Assembly (NCBI RefSeq): GCF_016793705.1
Contig: NZ_JAEULO010000023.1
Span: 22,589-86,588, forward strand
Origin: Tabrizicola sp.
GTDB taxonomy: Bacteria; Pseudomonadota; Alphaproteobacteria; Rhodobacterales; Rhodobacteraceae
Direction of reading: 5' to 3'
DNA length: 64,000 nucleotides
Shown here: in pieces, positions 42,679 through 51,595 of the stretch
Layout: each line of letters starts with the position of its first letter
How positions within the stretch are numbered: position 1 is the first letter of the stretch
Made by a program: the position numbers and the translations under genes
The notes under the pieces: model-generated
Seen by the model: the letters and a program-made list of their open reading frames with translations, nothing else
Databases searched by the model: none
What the model was told of the DNA's origin: nothing

Positions 42679-44151
42679 TCAGTGTTCGGCCTTGGAGGCG
42701 GCGGCCTTGATCTCCTCGGTCGCGTCTGCGGCCCCGTTGAAGAAGGCGTTCAGGATCACGGCGGTGACGGAGGCGAGGAGGATGCCCGATTCGATCAGCG
42801 GGTGGATGTCGTGCGGCATCCACTGCTTGAAGTTCGGCGCGACGAGCGGGATCATCCCCATGCCGAGCGAGACCGCGACAATGAAGAGGTTGTTGCGGTT
42901 CTTGCCGAAATCGACGCCGGACAGGATGCGGATGCCGGTGGCGGCGACCATGCCGAACATCACGAGGCCCGCGCCGCCAAGGACCATCGTGGGCACGGAT
43001 TCGACTAGCGCGCCCATCTTCGGGACGAGGCCGAGGACGATCAGGATCAGTCCTCCCGCGACGCAGACGTAGCGGCTCTTGATGCCGGTGACGCCGACGA
43101 GGCCGACGTTCTGGCTGAACGAGGTGTAGGGGAAGGTGTTGAAGATGCCGCCGATCAGGGTGCCGATGCCGTCGGTGCGAAGGCCCGCCGAGAGCATCCG
43201 CTGGGTCACGGGCTTGCCGGTCATGTCGCCGAGGGCGAGGAACATGCCGGTGGATTCGATCATCACGACGAGCATGACGAGAGTCATTGTGACGATCATC
43301 ACAAGGTCGAAGGTGGGCATGCCGAAGTGGAACGGGGTGATGATGTCGAACCAGGCGGCGTCGCCGACCTTGGCGAAGGTCATCTTGCCAAGCGCGGTGG
43401 CGATCACGGCGCCGATGATGATGCCGAGGAGGACGGAGATATTGGCGACGAAGCCCTTGGCGAAGCGGGCGATGAGGAGGATGGAGATGAGGACGACGGC
43501 CGAGATGGCGACGTTGCCCAAGGGGGCGTAGGCCGGGTTCATCATCGTCGCGGCGGGAGCGAATTTCTCGGGGAGGACGGGAAGGCCCGCGAAGGTGCCT
43601 TCGCTGACGGCCTTCAGCCAGTCGGCATGGGCGGGGTCGACGATCTGCGGCGCGGTCGGGCCGACGGGGTTGCCGAAGATCCAGTTGATGCCGATCCGCA
43701 TCAGGCTGACGCCGATGACGAGGATGATGGTGCCGGTGACGACCGGCGGGAAGAAGCGGAGCATCCGGGAGACGAGGGGGGCGATCAGGATCGAGATCAC
43801 CCCGGCGGCGATGATCGCGCCGAAGATCGCGCGGGCGCCCTCGGGGCCGGGGTTGGCATTGGCCATCGCGACCATCGGTCCGACGGCGGCGAAGGTCACG
43901 CCCATCATGACGGGCAGGCGGATGCCGAACCATTGCGTCGCGCCGAAGGACTGGATCAGCGTGGCAAGGCCGCAGACGAAGAGGTCGGCCGAGATCAGGA
44001 AGGCGACATCCGCCGGTTCCAGTTTCAGCGCGCGGCCGATGATCAGGGGCACGGCGACGGCGCCGGCATACATGACAAGGACGTGTTGCAGGCCCAGCGT
44101 GAACAGCTTGGGCGGCGGCAGGATTTCGTCCACGGGATGCGTGGTAGCCAT
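42679..44151 (-). CDS. NCS2-family nucleobase/urate permease
   Basis: A 490-residue symporter of the NCS2 (uracil-xanthine permease) family with 12-14 helices. It is recognisable by LQHVLVMYAGAVAVPLI near the N-terminus, SFGATQWFGIRLPVMMGVTF, and FNTFPYTSFSQNVGLVGVTG before the signature region. Its neighbours degrade urate, so urate or xanthine is the likely cargo. It is followed on the same strand by no gene but preceded by allA and allE, all minus. Start MATTHPVDEI chosen over an upstream Arg-rich stretch. Confidence 0.93.
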   Translation of the reverse strand: MATTHPVDEILPPPKLFTLGLQHVLVMYAGAVAVPLIIGRALKLEPADVAFLISADLFVCGLATLIQSFGATQWFGIRLPVMMGVTFAAVGPMVAMANANPGPEGARAIFGAIIAAGVISILIAPLVSRMLRFFPPVVTGTIILVIGVSLMRIGINWIFGNPVGPTAPQIVDPAHADWLKAVSEGTFAGLPVLPEKFAPAATMMNPAYAPLGNVAISAVVLISILLIARFAKGFVANISVLLGIIIGAVIATALGKMTFAKVGDAAWFDIITPFHFGMPTFDLVMIVTMTLVMLVVMIESTGMFLALGDMTGKPVTQRMLSAGLRTDGIGTLIGGIFNTFPYTSFSQNVGLVGVTGIKSRYVCVAGGLILIVLGLVPKMGALVESVPTMVLGGAGLVMFGMVAATGIRILSGVDFGKNRNNLFIVAVSLGMGMIPLVAPNFKQWMPHDIHPLIESGILLASVTAVILNAFFNGAADATEEIKAAASKAEH

Positions 44152-44233
44152 TCGAAGAGTTCCTTTTCCCTTGGGGCGTTTATGTTCGCGCCGTCGTCGC
44201 ACTGCCCCATGGGTGCGATCCGGTTAGGGCCCC

Positions 44234-44710
44234 TCAGGGGGCGAGGACCGCCCACGGCGTTGCGTAGCGGTGTTCTTCAAGGTTCGGGGTCGGGCCGATA
44301 CGGTCCACCACGGCAAAAAGACCGGGCGCGGCCAGGGGGGTGAGCACGCCGTGCCAGGTGCCCCGGTGCAGGTTGATACCCTGCGCGCCATTGGTCAGGA
44401 AGGCGCGGGGCGTTGTCTCGGGGCTGGTCGAGACGATGACGAGGAACGGGTCTGCGGTCATCGGCAGGAAGGCTTGCGAGCCCTCCGGGTGGCGTTCGAT
44501 GAGGTCGAAGGCATGGGGGAGGCTGCGCGGTTCGGCCTGGAAGACCGAGATCCCGGCGCAACCGCCCGCGCCGAAGTCGAGCCGGGCGCGGTCGTGGTGG
44601 CGCTTGCAGAGCCCGGCGTTGATCAGGCGGAAGGGGCCGGTCGCCTCCAGCACGTCGCCGAAGGGGGCGAAGGCTTCGGCGGTCAGGGGGGCGGGGGTTA
44701 GGGTTCTCAT
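44234..44710 (-). CDS. allA: Ureidoglycolate lyase
   Basis: A 158-residue cupin-like lyase that splits ureidoglycolate into glyoxylate and urea. Typical segments are FAPFGDVLEA near the start, HPEGSQAFLPM, and GTWHGVLTPLA with conserved His. It is the last step of urate catabolism here, and feeds glyoxylate to the bhc cycle. 82 bases upstream of the permease on the same strand. Confidence 0.93.
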   Translation of the reverse strand: MRTLTPAPLTAEAFAPFGDVLEATGPFRLINAGLCKRHHDRARLDFGAGGCAGISVFQAEPRSLPHAFDLIERHPEGSQAFLPMTADPFLVIVSTSPETTPRAFLTNGAQGINLHRGTWHGVLTPLAAPGLFAVVDRIGPTPNLEEHRYATPWAVLAP

Positions 44711-44756
44711 GCGCAGTGCCCCTGTCTGGCGGCGGACCGGGGGCCGGCCCCCGGAC

Positions 44757-44784
44757 CCCCGGGATATTTGGACCAGTATGAAAG
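44757..44784 (+). repeat. GATATTT motif between allA and allE
   Basis: CCCCGGGATATTTGGACCAGTATGAAAGC, the short dispersed motif, directly downstream of the allE stop (read in reverse relative to allE). Confidence 0.8.
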
Positions 44785-44786
44785 CA

Positions 44787-45641
44787 TCAGCGGACGGGTC
44801 CGAAGGCGCCGGGGCCGCGCAGTTTGGCGTGGCGGTTCACGTCCTTGTAGAGGAGATAGCGGAAGCGGGTCGGACCGGCGGCATAGCAGGCCTGCGGGCA
44901 GTAGGCGCGGAGCCACATGAAATCGCCCGCCTCGACCTCGACCCAGTCCTGGTTCAGCTTGTAGACCGCTTTCCCTTCAAGGACATAGAGCCCGTGTTCC
45001 ATGACATGGGTTTCCTCGAAGGGGATCACGCCGCCGGGCTGGAAGGTGACGATGTTCACATGCGCGTCGTGGCGGATGTCGTCGGGCTCGACGAAGCGGG
45101 TGGTGCCCCAGCGATCCTGGGTGTCGGGCATCCAGCGCACGGGAACGTCGCGTTCGTTGATGACGAAGGCTTCGGGGACAGCCGTGCCGGGAGCGGGTTC
45201 ATAGATCTTGCGCAGCCAGTGGAAGCGGGCGGGGGTCTTGCCTTCGGCGAGCAGCGTCCAGCGGGTGCCGGGGGGGAGATAGGCATAGGAGCCTTCCTCC
45301 ATCTCGTAGCCGGTGCCGTCGATGGTCAGCGTGGCAAGGCCGCCGGTGAAGAACAGCCAATGCTCGGCCCCGGTTTCCGGGTCGGGCGCGTCGGAGCCGC
45401 CGCCGGGGGCGACCTCCATCACATATTGGCTGAAGGTTTCGGCAAAGCCGGACATGGGCCGCGCGATGAGCCAGAGCCGGGTGCGGGTCCAGCCCGGCAG
45501 GCAGCTGGTGACGATGTCGGAGAAGCAGCCCCTGGGGATGAAGCAGTAGCTGCCGGTGAAGACGGCGCGCTGGGTCATCAGCGCGGTCTGGGGCGGCAAG
45601 CCGCCGGGCGGGGCATAGTAACCGGGGTGCTTTGCGGTCAT
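44787..45641 (-). CDS. allE: (S)-ureidoglycine aminohydrolase
   Basis: A 284-residue bicupin metalloenzyme that turns ureidoglycine into ureidoglycolate and ammonia. The C-terminal cupin carries manganese ligands in EETHVMEHGLYVLEGKAVY and later Gln in WLRAYCPQACYA. N-terminal cupin: EHWLFFTGGLATLTIDG. Its start overlaps the stop of the allantoinase fusion gene (ATGA). Between them the pathway also needs an allantoate amidohydrolase, which is not in this window. Confidence 0.94.
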   Translation of the reverse strand: MTAKHPGYYAPPGGLPPQTALMTQRAVFTGSYCFIPRGCFSDIVTSCLPGWTRTRLWLIARPMSGFAETFSQYVMEVAPGGGSDAPDPETGAEHWLFFTGGLATLTIDGTGYEMEEGSYAYLPPGTRWTLLAEGKTPARFHWLRKIYEPAPGTAVPEAFVINERDVPVRWMPDTQDRWGTTRFVEPDDIRHDAHVNIVTFQPGGVIPFEETHVMEHGLYVLEGKAVYKLNQDWVEVEAGDFMWLRAYCPQACYAAGPTRFRYLLYKDVNRHAKLRGPGAFGPVR

Positions 45642-47065
45642 GGCAGTTGGTCCTTCAGGCGAAGTTCGGCGATGCGTTCCACCTGCGCGCAGGCGGTGGC
45701 GAATTCGGTTTCGGTGTCGTTGCCGATCCGCTGCTGGAAGGCCGCAAGGATCGAAGCCTTGGTGTTGTCGCGGACGGCGATGATGAAGGGGAAGCCGTGT
45801 TTCGCGACATAGTCGGCGTTGAGGCGCTGGAACGCGACGCGTTCGTCATCTGTCAGCGCGTCAAGCGCAGCGGAGGCCTGTTCTGCGGTCGAGTCGGGCG
45901 TGAGGCGCCTGGCCGCGGCGAGTTTGCCCGCGAGATCGGGGTGGGCTTGCAGGACGGCGAGGCGTTCGGCCTTGCTGGCAGAGCGGAACATGCGGGTCAG
46001 CGCGTTGTGCAGGCCGGTCGCGCTGTCATGTGCGGGGCCGAGTTCAAGATCGAAGGCGCGGTCGGCGATCCAGGGGGAATGTTCGAAAATGGAACCGAAG
46101 CGGGAGACGAAGCGATCGCGTGTCATCTGCGACGGGCGTTCGAAGCGCTTGTGCGGATGTGTCTTTTGCCAGTGATCGGCAATGTCGATCCGGCGCGGGA
46201 ACCAGACGCCGTCGTGCGATTGTGCATAGTCGAGGAAGCGCTTCAGGCCCGCAAACTTGCCGGGGCGGCCGATCAGGCGGCAGTGAAGACCGATGGAGAA
46301 CATCTTCGCCGAACCCGCTGACCCTTCGGCATAAAGCGTGTCGAAGCTGTCCTTGAGATATTGGTAGAACTGTTCGCCGGTGATGTAGCCCGGCGCGGTG
46401 GCAAAGCGCATGTCATTGGCTTCGAGCGTGTAGGGGATCACCAGCTGGTCGTGGTCGCCGACTTCCAGCCAGTAGGGCAGGTCGTCGTCGTAGGTATCGG
46501 AAATCCAGGCGAGCCGACGGGTTTCGGCGGTCAGACGCACGGTGTTCATCGAGCAGCGGCCCGTGTACCAGCCCCGGGGCGGTTCGCCGACGACTTCCTC
46601 GTGCAGGCGAAAGCTTTCGGCGATCTGGCGCGCCTCTTCCTCGGGGGCCATGTCGCGGTGGTCGACCCATTTCAGCCCGTGGCTGGCGATCTCCCATCCG
46701 GCGGCCTTCATCGCGGCGACCTGTTCGGGGTTGCGGGCAAGGGCGGAGGTCACGCCGTAGATGGTGACGGGGATCTCCATGCCGGTGAAGAGACGATGCA
46801 GCCGCCAGAACCCGGCGCGGGCGCCGTAGTCGTAGATCGATTCCATGTTCCAGTGCCGCTGGCCGGGCCAGGGCGCGGCCCCGGCGATGTCGCTGAGGAA
46901 GGCCTCGGACTGGGCGTCGCCGTGCAGGATGTTGTTCTCGCCGCCCTCTTCATAGTTGAGGACGATGGACACGGCGATCTTCGCCCCACCCGGCCAGCGG
47001 GCATCGGGGGGATTGGGGCCATGGCCACGGAAATCTCGGGGGTAGCGGTTTGCCGGATCGGTCAC
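45638..47065 (-). CDS. puuE: Allantoinase PuuE fused to OHCU decarboxylase
   Basis: A fusion of about 475 residues. Residues about 1-310 are a polysaccharide-deacetylase-fold allantoinase (NYEEGGENNILHGD, HWNMESIYDYGARAGFWRL, SHGLKWVDHRDM). Residues about 320-475 are the OHCU decarboxylase (UraD-like: FVSRFGSIFEHSPWIADRAF, HPDLAGKLA, LNADYVAKHGFPFIIAVR). One chain thus makes (S)-allantoin and opens it to allantoate. GTG (MTDPANRYPRDF) is the likely start; TTG further upstream is possible. Confidence 0.93.
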   Translation of the reverse strand: MTDPANRYPRDFRGHGPNPPDARWPGGAKIAVSIVLNYEEGGENNILHGDAQSEAFLSDIAGAAPWPGQRHWNMESIYDYGARAGFWRLHRLFTGMEIPVTIYGVTSALARNPEQVAAMKAAGWEIASHGLKWVDHRDMAPEEEARQIAESFRLHEEVVGEPPRGWYTGRCSMNTVRLTAETRRLAWISDTYDDDLPYWLEVGDHDQLVIPYTLEANDMRFATAPGYITGEQFYQYLKDSFDTLYAEGSAGSAKMFSIGLHCRLIGRPGKFAGLKRFLDYAQSHDGVWFPRRIDIADHWQKTHPHKRFERPSQMTRDRFVSRFGSIFEHSPWIADRAFDLELGPAHDSATGLHNALTRMFRSASKAERLAVLQAHPDLAGKLAAARRLTPDSTAEQASAALDALTDDERVAFQRLNADYVAKHGFPFIIAVRDNTKASILAAFQQRIGNDTETEFATACAQVERIAELRLKDQLP

Positions 47066-47224
47066 GGGAGGTCTCTTTCTCGGTGAAGTCGGGGGCACGG
47101 GCAAGACTAGGCGAGATTGCAGAAGAGTATTTTCAGGATTTCACGGAAAGTCATATGCGGGCAAGGCCGGGTCGCACGCGGCGCGAAATCGTGGTCTGAT
47201 GGGGACAGGCAAGGGAGGATCACG

Positions 47225-47578
47225 ATGGGACGGCTTTCGACGCATGTGCTGGATACCGCCAGGGGCAGGCCCGCAGCGGGGGTCAGGATCATGCTGTACC
47301 GGATTTCCGGGCAGAGCCACCGCAAGGTGAAGGAAGTTGTCACGAATGCCGACGGGCGGACGGACGGGCCGATGCTGGAGGGGGACAAGCTGGAGGCGGG
47401 AACCTACGAGCTGGTCTTCTGCGCAGGCGACTATCTGCGGGCCAGCGGCCAGGTAGGCGAAGGCATTCTTTTCCTTGATGAAATCCCGATCCGCTTCGGG
47501 GTGCCGGATGCCGGGCAGCACTATCATGTGCCGCTTCTGATCTCGGCCTTCGGCTATTCGACCTATCGGGGGTCGTGA
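47225..47578 (+). CDS. uraH: 5-hydroxyisourate hydrolase
   Basis: A 117-residue transthyretin-related enzyme that hydrolyses 5-hydroxyisourate to OHCU. N-terminal LSTHVLDTARGRPA and the C-terminal YRGS tetrapeptide with active-site His are diagnostic. It is divergent from the puuE fusion (about 160 bases). Strong GGGAGGA site. Its cofunctional partner urate hydroxylase lies 2.7 kb away. Confidence 0.95.
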   Translation: MGRLSTHVLDTARGRPAAGVRIMLYRISGQSHRKVKEVVTNADGRTDGPMLEGDKLEAGTYELVFCAGDYLRASGQVGEGILFLDEIPIRFGVPDAGQHYHVPLLISAFGYSTYRGS

Positions 47579-47681
47579 GCAGGGCCTTTCCGGCCCCGGG
47601 TGGGTGGTGAAACCGTCACTTGCGCAATTCCTGCGACAGGTCTTATGTGGCGAGGCAATTTTCGTCTGCAAGGAGAACCGC

Positions 47682-49184
47682 ATGTTTCGGATGAATAGCT
47701 ATTTGGCCGCTCCGGCCCTCGCGTTTTTGATGAGTGGCACTGCCCACGCCGCGCTGACGGCGGATCAGGTGTGGCAATCGTGGAAGGATGCAGGCGCGCT
47801 GGTCGGACTGACGATCTCGGCGGCGACCGAGAACAACTCGGGCGGGGTGCTGACCCTGAACGGCGTGTCGATCGCGCCGGAAGGAATGCCGGGGGTGACG
47901 ATTTCCGACATGACCCTGACGGAAGCGTCGGACGGGTCGGTCACGATCGCGCCGGGCGCGGATATCGGCGTGGCGATGTCGGGCGATGCGGAAGGCACGG
48001 TCAAGCTGACGCATGACGGGCTGACGATCACGGCACACGAGGCCGATGGCGGCGTGGCCTATGACTATGCGGCGGCCAAGCTGGACGTGGTCTATGACAC
48101 GCAGTATCCGGGCACGTCCTTCGACGGGTCGGAGGCCCCGAAGGTGGCGGCTTCGGGCAATGTCGGCTTCACCAACCTGTCGGGCACCTATTCCGACACC
48201 CCCGGCACCAACCGGACCTTTGGGCTGGACCTCAAGGCGGACACGCTGGCCTACACCACCAACTCGGACGATCCGGGGATGGAGATGAAGCAGACCTCGA
48301 CCAGCGAGACACAGGGCGTCGAGATGTCGCTGGACTTCGCGCTGCCCTCGACCATCGCGCTGACGGCCATCGCATCGCCCGCCGACTTCACCACCGCGCT
48401 GAACGAAGGCCTGAGCTTCAGCCTGTCGACCAAGCAGGGTGAGTCCAAGGGTTCGATGAAGCAGGAAAGCAGCTTCATGCCGATGGACCTGATGATGAGC
48501 GCGGGTGGCGGCGAAGGCACGATGCTGTTCAACAAGGACACCTTCTCGATCAAGTCGCAGGCGGCGGGGCTGAACATCGAATCCGGCGCGGGCATGATGC
48601 CGGTGCCGGTCAAGGTGACGTCCGGGCCGATGGAGTTCGACATGACCTCGCCGGTGATCGCGACCGAGGCGGCGGGGGACTATTCGTTCCTGCTGAAACT
48701 GACCGACTTCAGCCTGAACGAGGAAGCCTGGGCGATGTTCGACCCGCAGGCGGCGCTGCCGCGCGATGCGGCGCAGATCGCCATCGACATCTCGGGCAAG
48801 ACCAAGATCGACCTGCCGGGGCTGATCACCGCCGAGGAAAGCGGAGTCCAGCCGCCGGTTCCGGCGCCGGAAAGCCTGAACATCACCGAGCTGGGCCTGA
48901 AGGTGGCGGGCGCGGCGCTGGCCGGGACCGGGGCCTTCACCTTCGACAACTCGATGGGCATCCCGATGCCCTTGGGCGAGGCGAATGTCAGCGTGACCGG
49001 CGCCAACGCGCTGATCGACGGGCTGATCAAGACCGGCCTTCTGTCGGAAGACGACGCCATGGGCGCGCGGATGATGATGGGCATGTTCTTCGTGCCGGGC
49101 GCCAATGCCGACGAGTTGACCTCGAAGATCGAGGCCAAGGAAGGCATGCAGATCCTGGTGAACGGGCAGCCGCTGCCGATGTAG
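47682..49184 (+). CDS. DUF2125-family periplasmic protein
   Basis: A 500-residue secreted protein. The signal peptide MFRMNSYLAAPALAFLMSGTAHA is preceded by AAGGAGA. The rest is repetitive beta-strand-rich sequence with methionine-rich segments (ESSFMPMDLMMSAGGGEGT). It appears to match DUF2125, a family of unknown function common in Rhodobacteraceae. Not obviously part of the urate pathway, though it lies within that block. Confidence 0.85.
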   Translation: MFRMNSYLAAPALAFLMSGTAHAALTADQVWQSWKDAGALVGLTISAATENNSGGVLTLNGVSIAPEGMPGVTISDMTLTEASDGSVTIAPGADIGVAMSGDAEGTVKLTHDGLTITAHEADGGVAYDYAAAKLDVVYDTQYPGTSFDGSEAPKVAASGNVGFTNLSGTYSDTPGTNRTFGLDLKADTLAYTTNSDDPGMEMKQTSTSETQGVEMSLDFALPSTIALTAIASPADFTTALNEGLSFSLSTKQGESKGSMKQESSFMPMDLMMSAGGGEGTMLFNKDTFSIKSQAAGLNIESGAGMMPVPVKVTSGPMEFDMTSPVIATEAAGDYSFLLKLTDFSLNEEAWAMFDPQAALPRDAAQIAIDISGKTKIDLPGLITAEESGVQPPVPAPESLNITELGLKVAGAALAGTGAFTFDNSMGIPMPLGEANVSVTGANALIDGLIKTGLLSEDDAMGARMMMGMFFVPGANADELTSKIEAKEGMQILVNGQPLPM

Positions 49185-49257
49185 TCGGGGCCTTCGGGTC
49201 GGGAAGGGGCGGGGCTTCGGTCCCGCCCTTTGTCATTGGTGCGCCTGAAGGCACACC

Positions 49258-50172
49258 CTACAGGGCCGCCTTGCGGAGGTCGTCGCGGATTTGCCCCGCC
49301 ATGTAATCGGTGAAGAGCTGGACCTTGGGGTCCTTCAGCCTGCGGTGCTGGCTGAGCGCGGAGAGTTGGATCGGCAAGGGCGGCGTGGCGGTGGCGACGG
49401 GGACGAGGCGGCCCTCGCGCAGGTGCTCGGCCACCTCGAACACGGGTTTCAGCACGATTCCGCGCCCGTCCAGCGCCCAGCCGGTGAGGACATCGCCGTC
49501 GTCGGACTCAAACGGGCCGGAGATTTCGAAGCGGCGCGGGCCTTCGGGGGTTTGCAGCGTCCACTGGAATTCCTTGGCGCCGGGGAAGCGCAGGTTCAGG
49601 CAGTCGTGCCGGTCATGGACCAGCGCAGCCCCGTCAGCGGGCATTCCGCGTCGGGCGATATAGGCGGGCGCGGCGCAGAGGAGGCGCGGGCAGTCGGCAA
49701 TGGTGCGGACCTTGAGGGTGGAATCGTCGAGAAGGCCAAGGTGGAAGGCCACGTCGATGCCCTCGGCCACCACGTCGATGCCCCGGTCGGAAAGCCGCAG
49801 GCGGACGTCGATCTGGGGGTAGAGGTCCTTGAAGGCCGGAACACGCGGCGCAATGAGCCTGCGGCCGATCCCCAGGGGCGCGGCGACGAAGATGGTACCG
49901 CGCGGGTTCTGCGTCACGTCCATCACCGCAGCTTCGGCATCGTCGATCGCTTCCAGCACGCGGCGCGCACCGTCATAGAAGATGCGGCCGTTCTCGGTCG
50001 GTTGCAGGCTGCGGGTGGTGCGACTGAACAGGCGGACGCCCAGGTGTTTTTCCAGCTCCGAAATCCGGGCCGAGGCGACGGCGGGCGAGGTGCGCTGGTC
50101 GCGGGCGGCGGCGGACATGCTGCCCAGTTCGTAGACACGGACGAACATGCGGATGTTGTTGATATAGGACAT
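49258..50172 (-). CDS. LysR-family regulator next to urate hydroxylase
   Basis: A 304-residue LysR regulator. The N-terminal helix-turn-helix (FVRVYELGSMSAAARDQRTS, SRTTRSLQPTENGRIFYDGA) is followed by a periplasmic-binding-like effector domain (about 90-295). It is divergent from puuD, 100 bases apart, so it likely controls urate oxidation. The start MSYINNIRMFVRVYEL is standard; the upstream 55 codons are not coding. Confidence 0.92.
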   Translation of the reverse strand: MSYINNIRMFVRVYELGSMSAAARDQRTSPAVASARISELEKHLGVRLFSRTTRSLQPTENGRIFYDGARRVLEAIDDAEAAVMDVTQNPRGTIFVAAPLGIGRRLIAPRVPAFKDLYPQIDVRLRLSDRGIDVVAEGIDVAFHLGLLDDSTLKVRTIADCPRLLCAAPAYIARRGMPADGAALVHDRHDCLNLRFPGAKEFQWTLQTPEGPRRFEISGPFESDDGDVLTGWALDGRGIVLKPVFEVAEHLREGRLVPVATATPPLPIQLSALSQHRRLKDPKVQLFTDYMAGQIRDDLRKAAL

Positions 50173-50272
50173 TGTTCGGCACCAGTTGAAAGTGATGCGG
50201 GCTTTCGATGGATTAACAGAAAGGTGGCCCGCGGTATAGCGTTTCGAAAAACACCCCTTGGGAGGTCTGGCG

Positions 50273-51505
50273 ATGTATGACTGGGTGGTTCTGTGGGAAT
50301 GGGTCGAGATCGCGGCGCGCTGGCTGCATGTGATCACGGCGGTGGCCTGGATCGGGTCGAGCTTCTATTTCATCGCGCTGGACCTGGGCCTGCACCGGGA
50401 CCGGAACCTGACCAGCGGCGCGGACGGCGAGGAATGGCAGGTCCACGGCGGCGGTTTCTACCATATCCAGAAATATCTGGTGGCCCCTGCCTCGATGCCC
50501 GACCACCTGGTCTGGTTCAAATGGGAAAGCTACGCGACCTGGCTGTCGGGCTTTGCCATGCTGGTGCTGGTCTATTACCTGGGCGCCGAGCTGTTCCTGA
50601 TCGACCCGACGGTGATGGAGCTGGCGACCTGGCAGGCGGTAGCAATCTCGCTTGCCTCGCTCGCCTTCGGCTGGCTCGCCTACAACACCCTGTGCAAGAT
50701 CTTCGTGAATGCCGACCAGAACGTGCTGATGGTGGCGCTGTTCGTGGTGCTGGTGGCGATGTCCTGGTTCTATACGCAGGTCTTCTCCGGCCGGGCGGCG
50801 ATGCTGCATCTGGGGGCCTTCACCGCCAGCATCATGACCGGGAACGTGTTCTTCATCATCATGCCGAACCAGCGGGTGGTGGTGGATGACCTGAAGGCGG
50901 GGCGGAAGCCGGACCCGAAATACGGCAAGATCGCCAAGCAACGGTCGACCCACAACAACTACCTGACCTTGCCGGTCGTCTTCCTGATGCTGTCCAATCA
51001 TTACCCGCTGATCTTTGCGACCAAGTACAACTGGATCATCGCATCGCTGGTCTTCCTGATGGGGGTGACGATCCGGCACTGGTTCAACACCAAACACGCG
51101 CGGAAAGGCAATCCGCACTGGACCTGGCTTGTCACCGTGCTTCTGTTCCTGGCGATTGCCTGGCTGTCGACCGCGCCGATGCGCACGGTCGAGGGCGAGG
51201 CCAAGCTGAAGGGGGAGGCGCTGGTCTATGCCTCGTCCCCCGGGTTCGAGGAGGTGGTGGGCATCGTGCAGGGCCGCTGTTCGATGTGCCATGCCGCCGA
51301 GCCGGGCTGGGAGGGCTTGTACTGGCCGCCGAAGGACGTGGTGCTGGAGACCGAGGCGCAGATCGCGCATGAGGCGAAGCGGATCTACCTGCAGGCGGGC
51401 GTGACCCATGCCATGCCGCCGGGCAACCTGAGCTTCATCGAGCCGGAAGAGCGGGCGAAGATCGTGGAGTGGTTCCGGGCTGCGGGGGCGGAGGACCCGG
51501 TATGA
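50273..51505 (+). CDS. puuD: Membrane urate hydroxylase with cytochrome c domain
   Basis: A 410-residue integral-membrane urate oxidase of the PuuD type. About eight helices in the N-terminal 300 residues (EWVEIAARWLHVITAVAWIG, IMTGNVFFIIMPNQRVVV) precede a periplasmic cytochrome c with haem motif CSMCH (residues 336-340, GRCSMCHAAEPGWEGL). It oxidises urate to 5-hydroxyisourate and passes electrons to the respiratory chain instead of oxygen. Start MYDWVVLWEW follows a GGGAGG site. Confidence 0.95.
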   Translation: MYDWVVLWEWVEIAARWLHVITAVAWIGSSFYFIALDLGLHRDRNLTSGADGEEWQVHGGGFYHIQKYLVAPASMPDHLVWFKWESYATWLSGFAMLVLVYYLGAELFLIDPTVMELATWQAVAISLASLAFGWLAYNTLCKIFVNADQNVLMVALFVVLVAMSWFYTQVFSGRAAMLHLGAFTASIMTGNVFFIIMPNQRVVVDDLKAGRKPDPKYGKIAKQRSTHNNYLTLPVVFLMLSNHYPLIFATKYNWIIASLVFLMGVTIRHWFNTKHARKGNPHWTWLVTVLLFLAIAWLSTAPMRTVEGEAKLKGEALVYASSPGFEEVVGIVQGRCSMCHAAEPGWEGLYWPPKDVVLETEAQIAHEAKRIYLQAGVTHAMPPGNLSFIEPEERAKIVEWFRAAGAEDPV

Positions 51506-51508
51506 GCG

Positions 51509-51575
51509 CCGATTTCTTCAAAGAAATCGGACCGGAGCCTTCGAAGGCTCCGAAACGGAGTTTTCGAAAACTCCG
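51509..51575. repeat. Triple palindrome element after puuD
   Basis: CCGATTTCTT-CA-AAGAAATCGG (51509-51530), GGAGCCTTCGAAGGCTCC (51534-51551), CGGAGTTTTCGAAAACTCCG (51556-51575). Same order and sequences as after bhcD, with the mismatched centre (CA) in the first palindrome here and in the second there. It begins three bases after the puuD stop. Confidence 0.9.
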
Positions 51576-51595
51576 CCGTCGCGTCGGCGGGTGAG

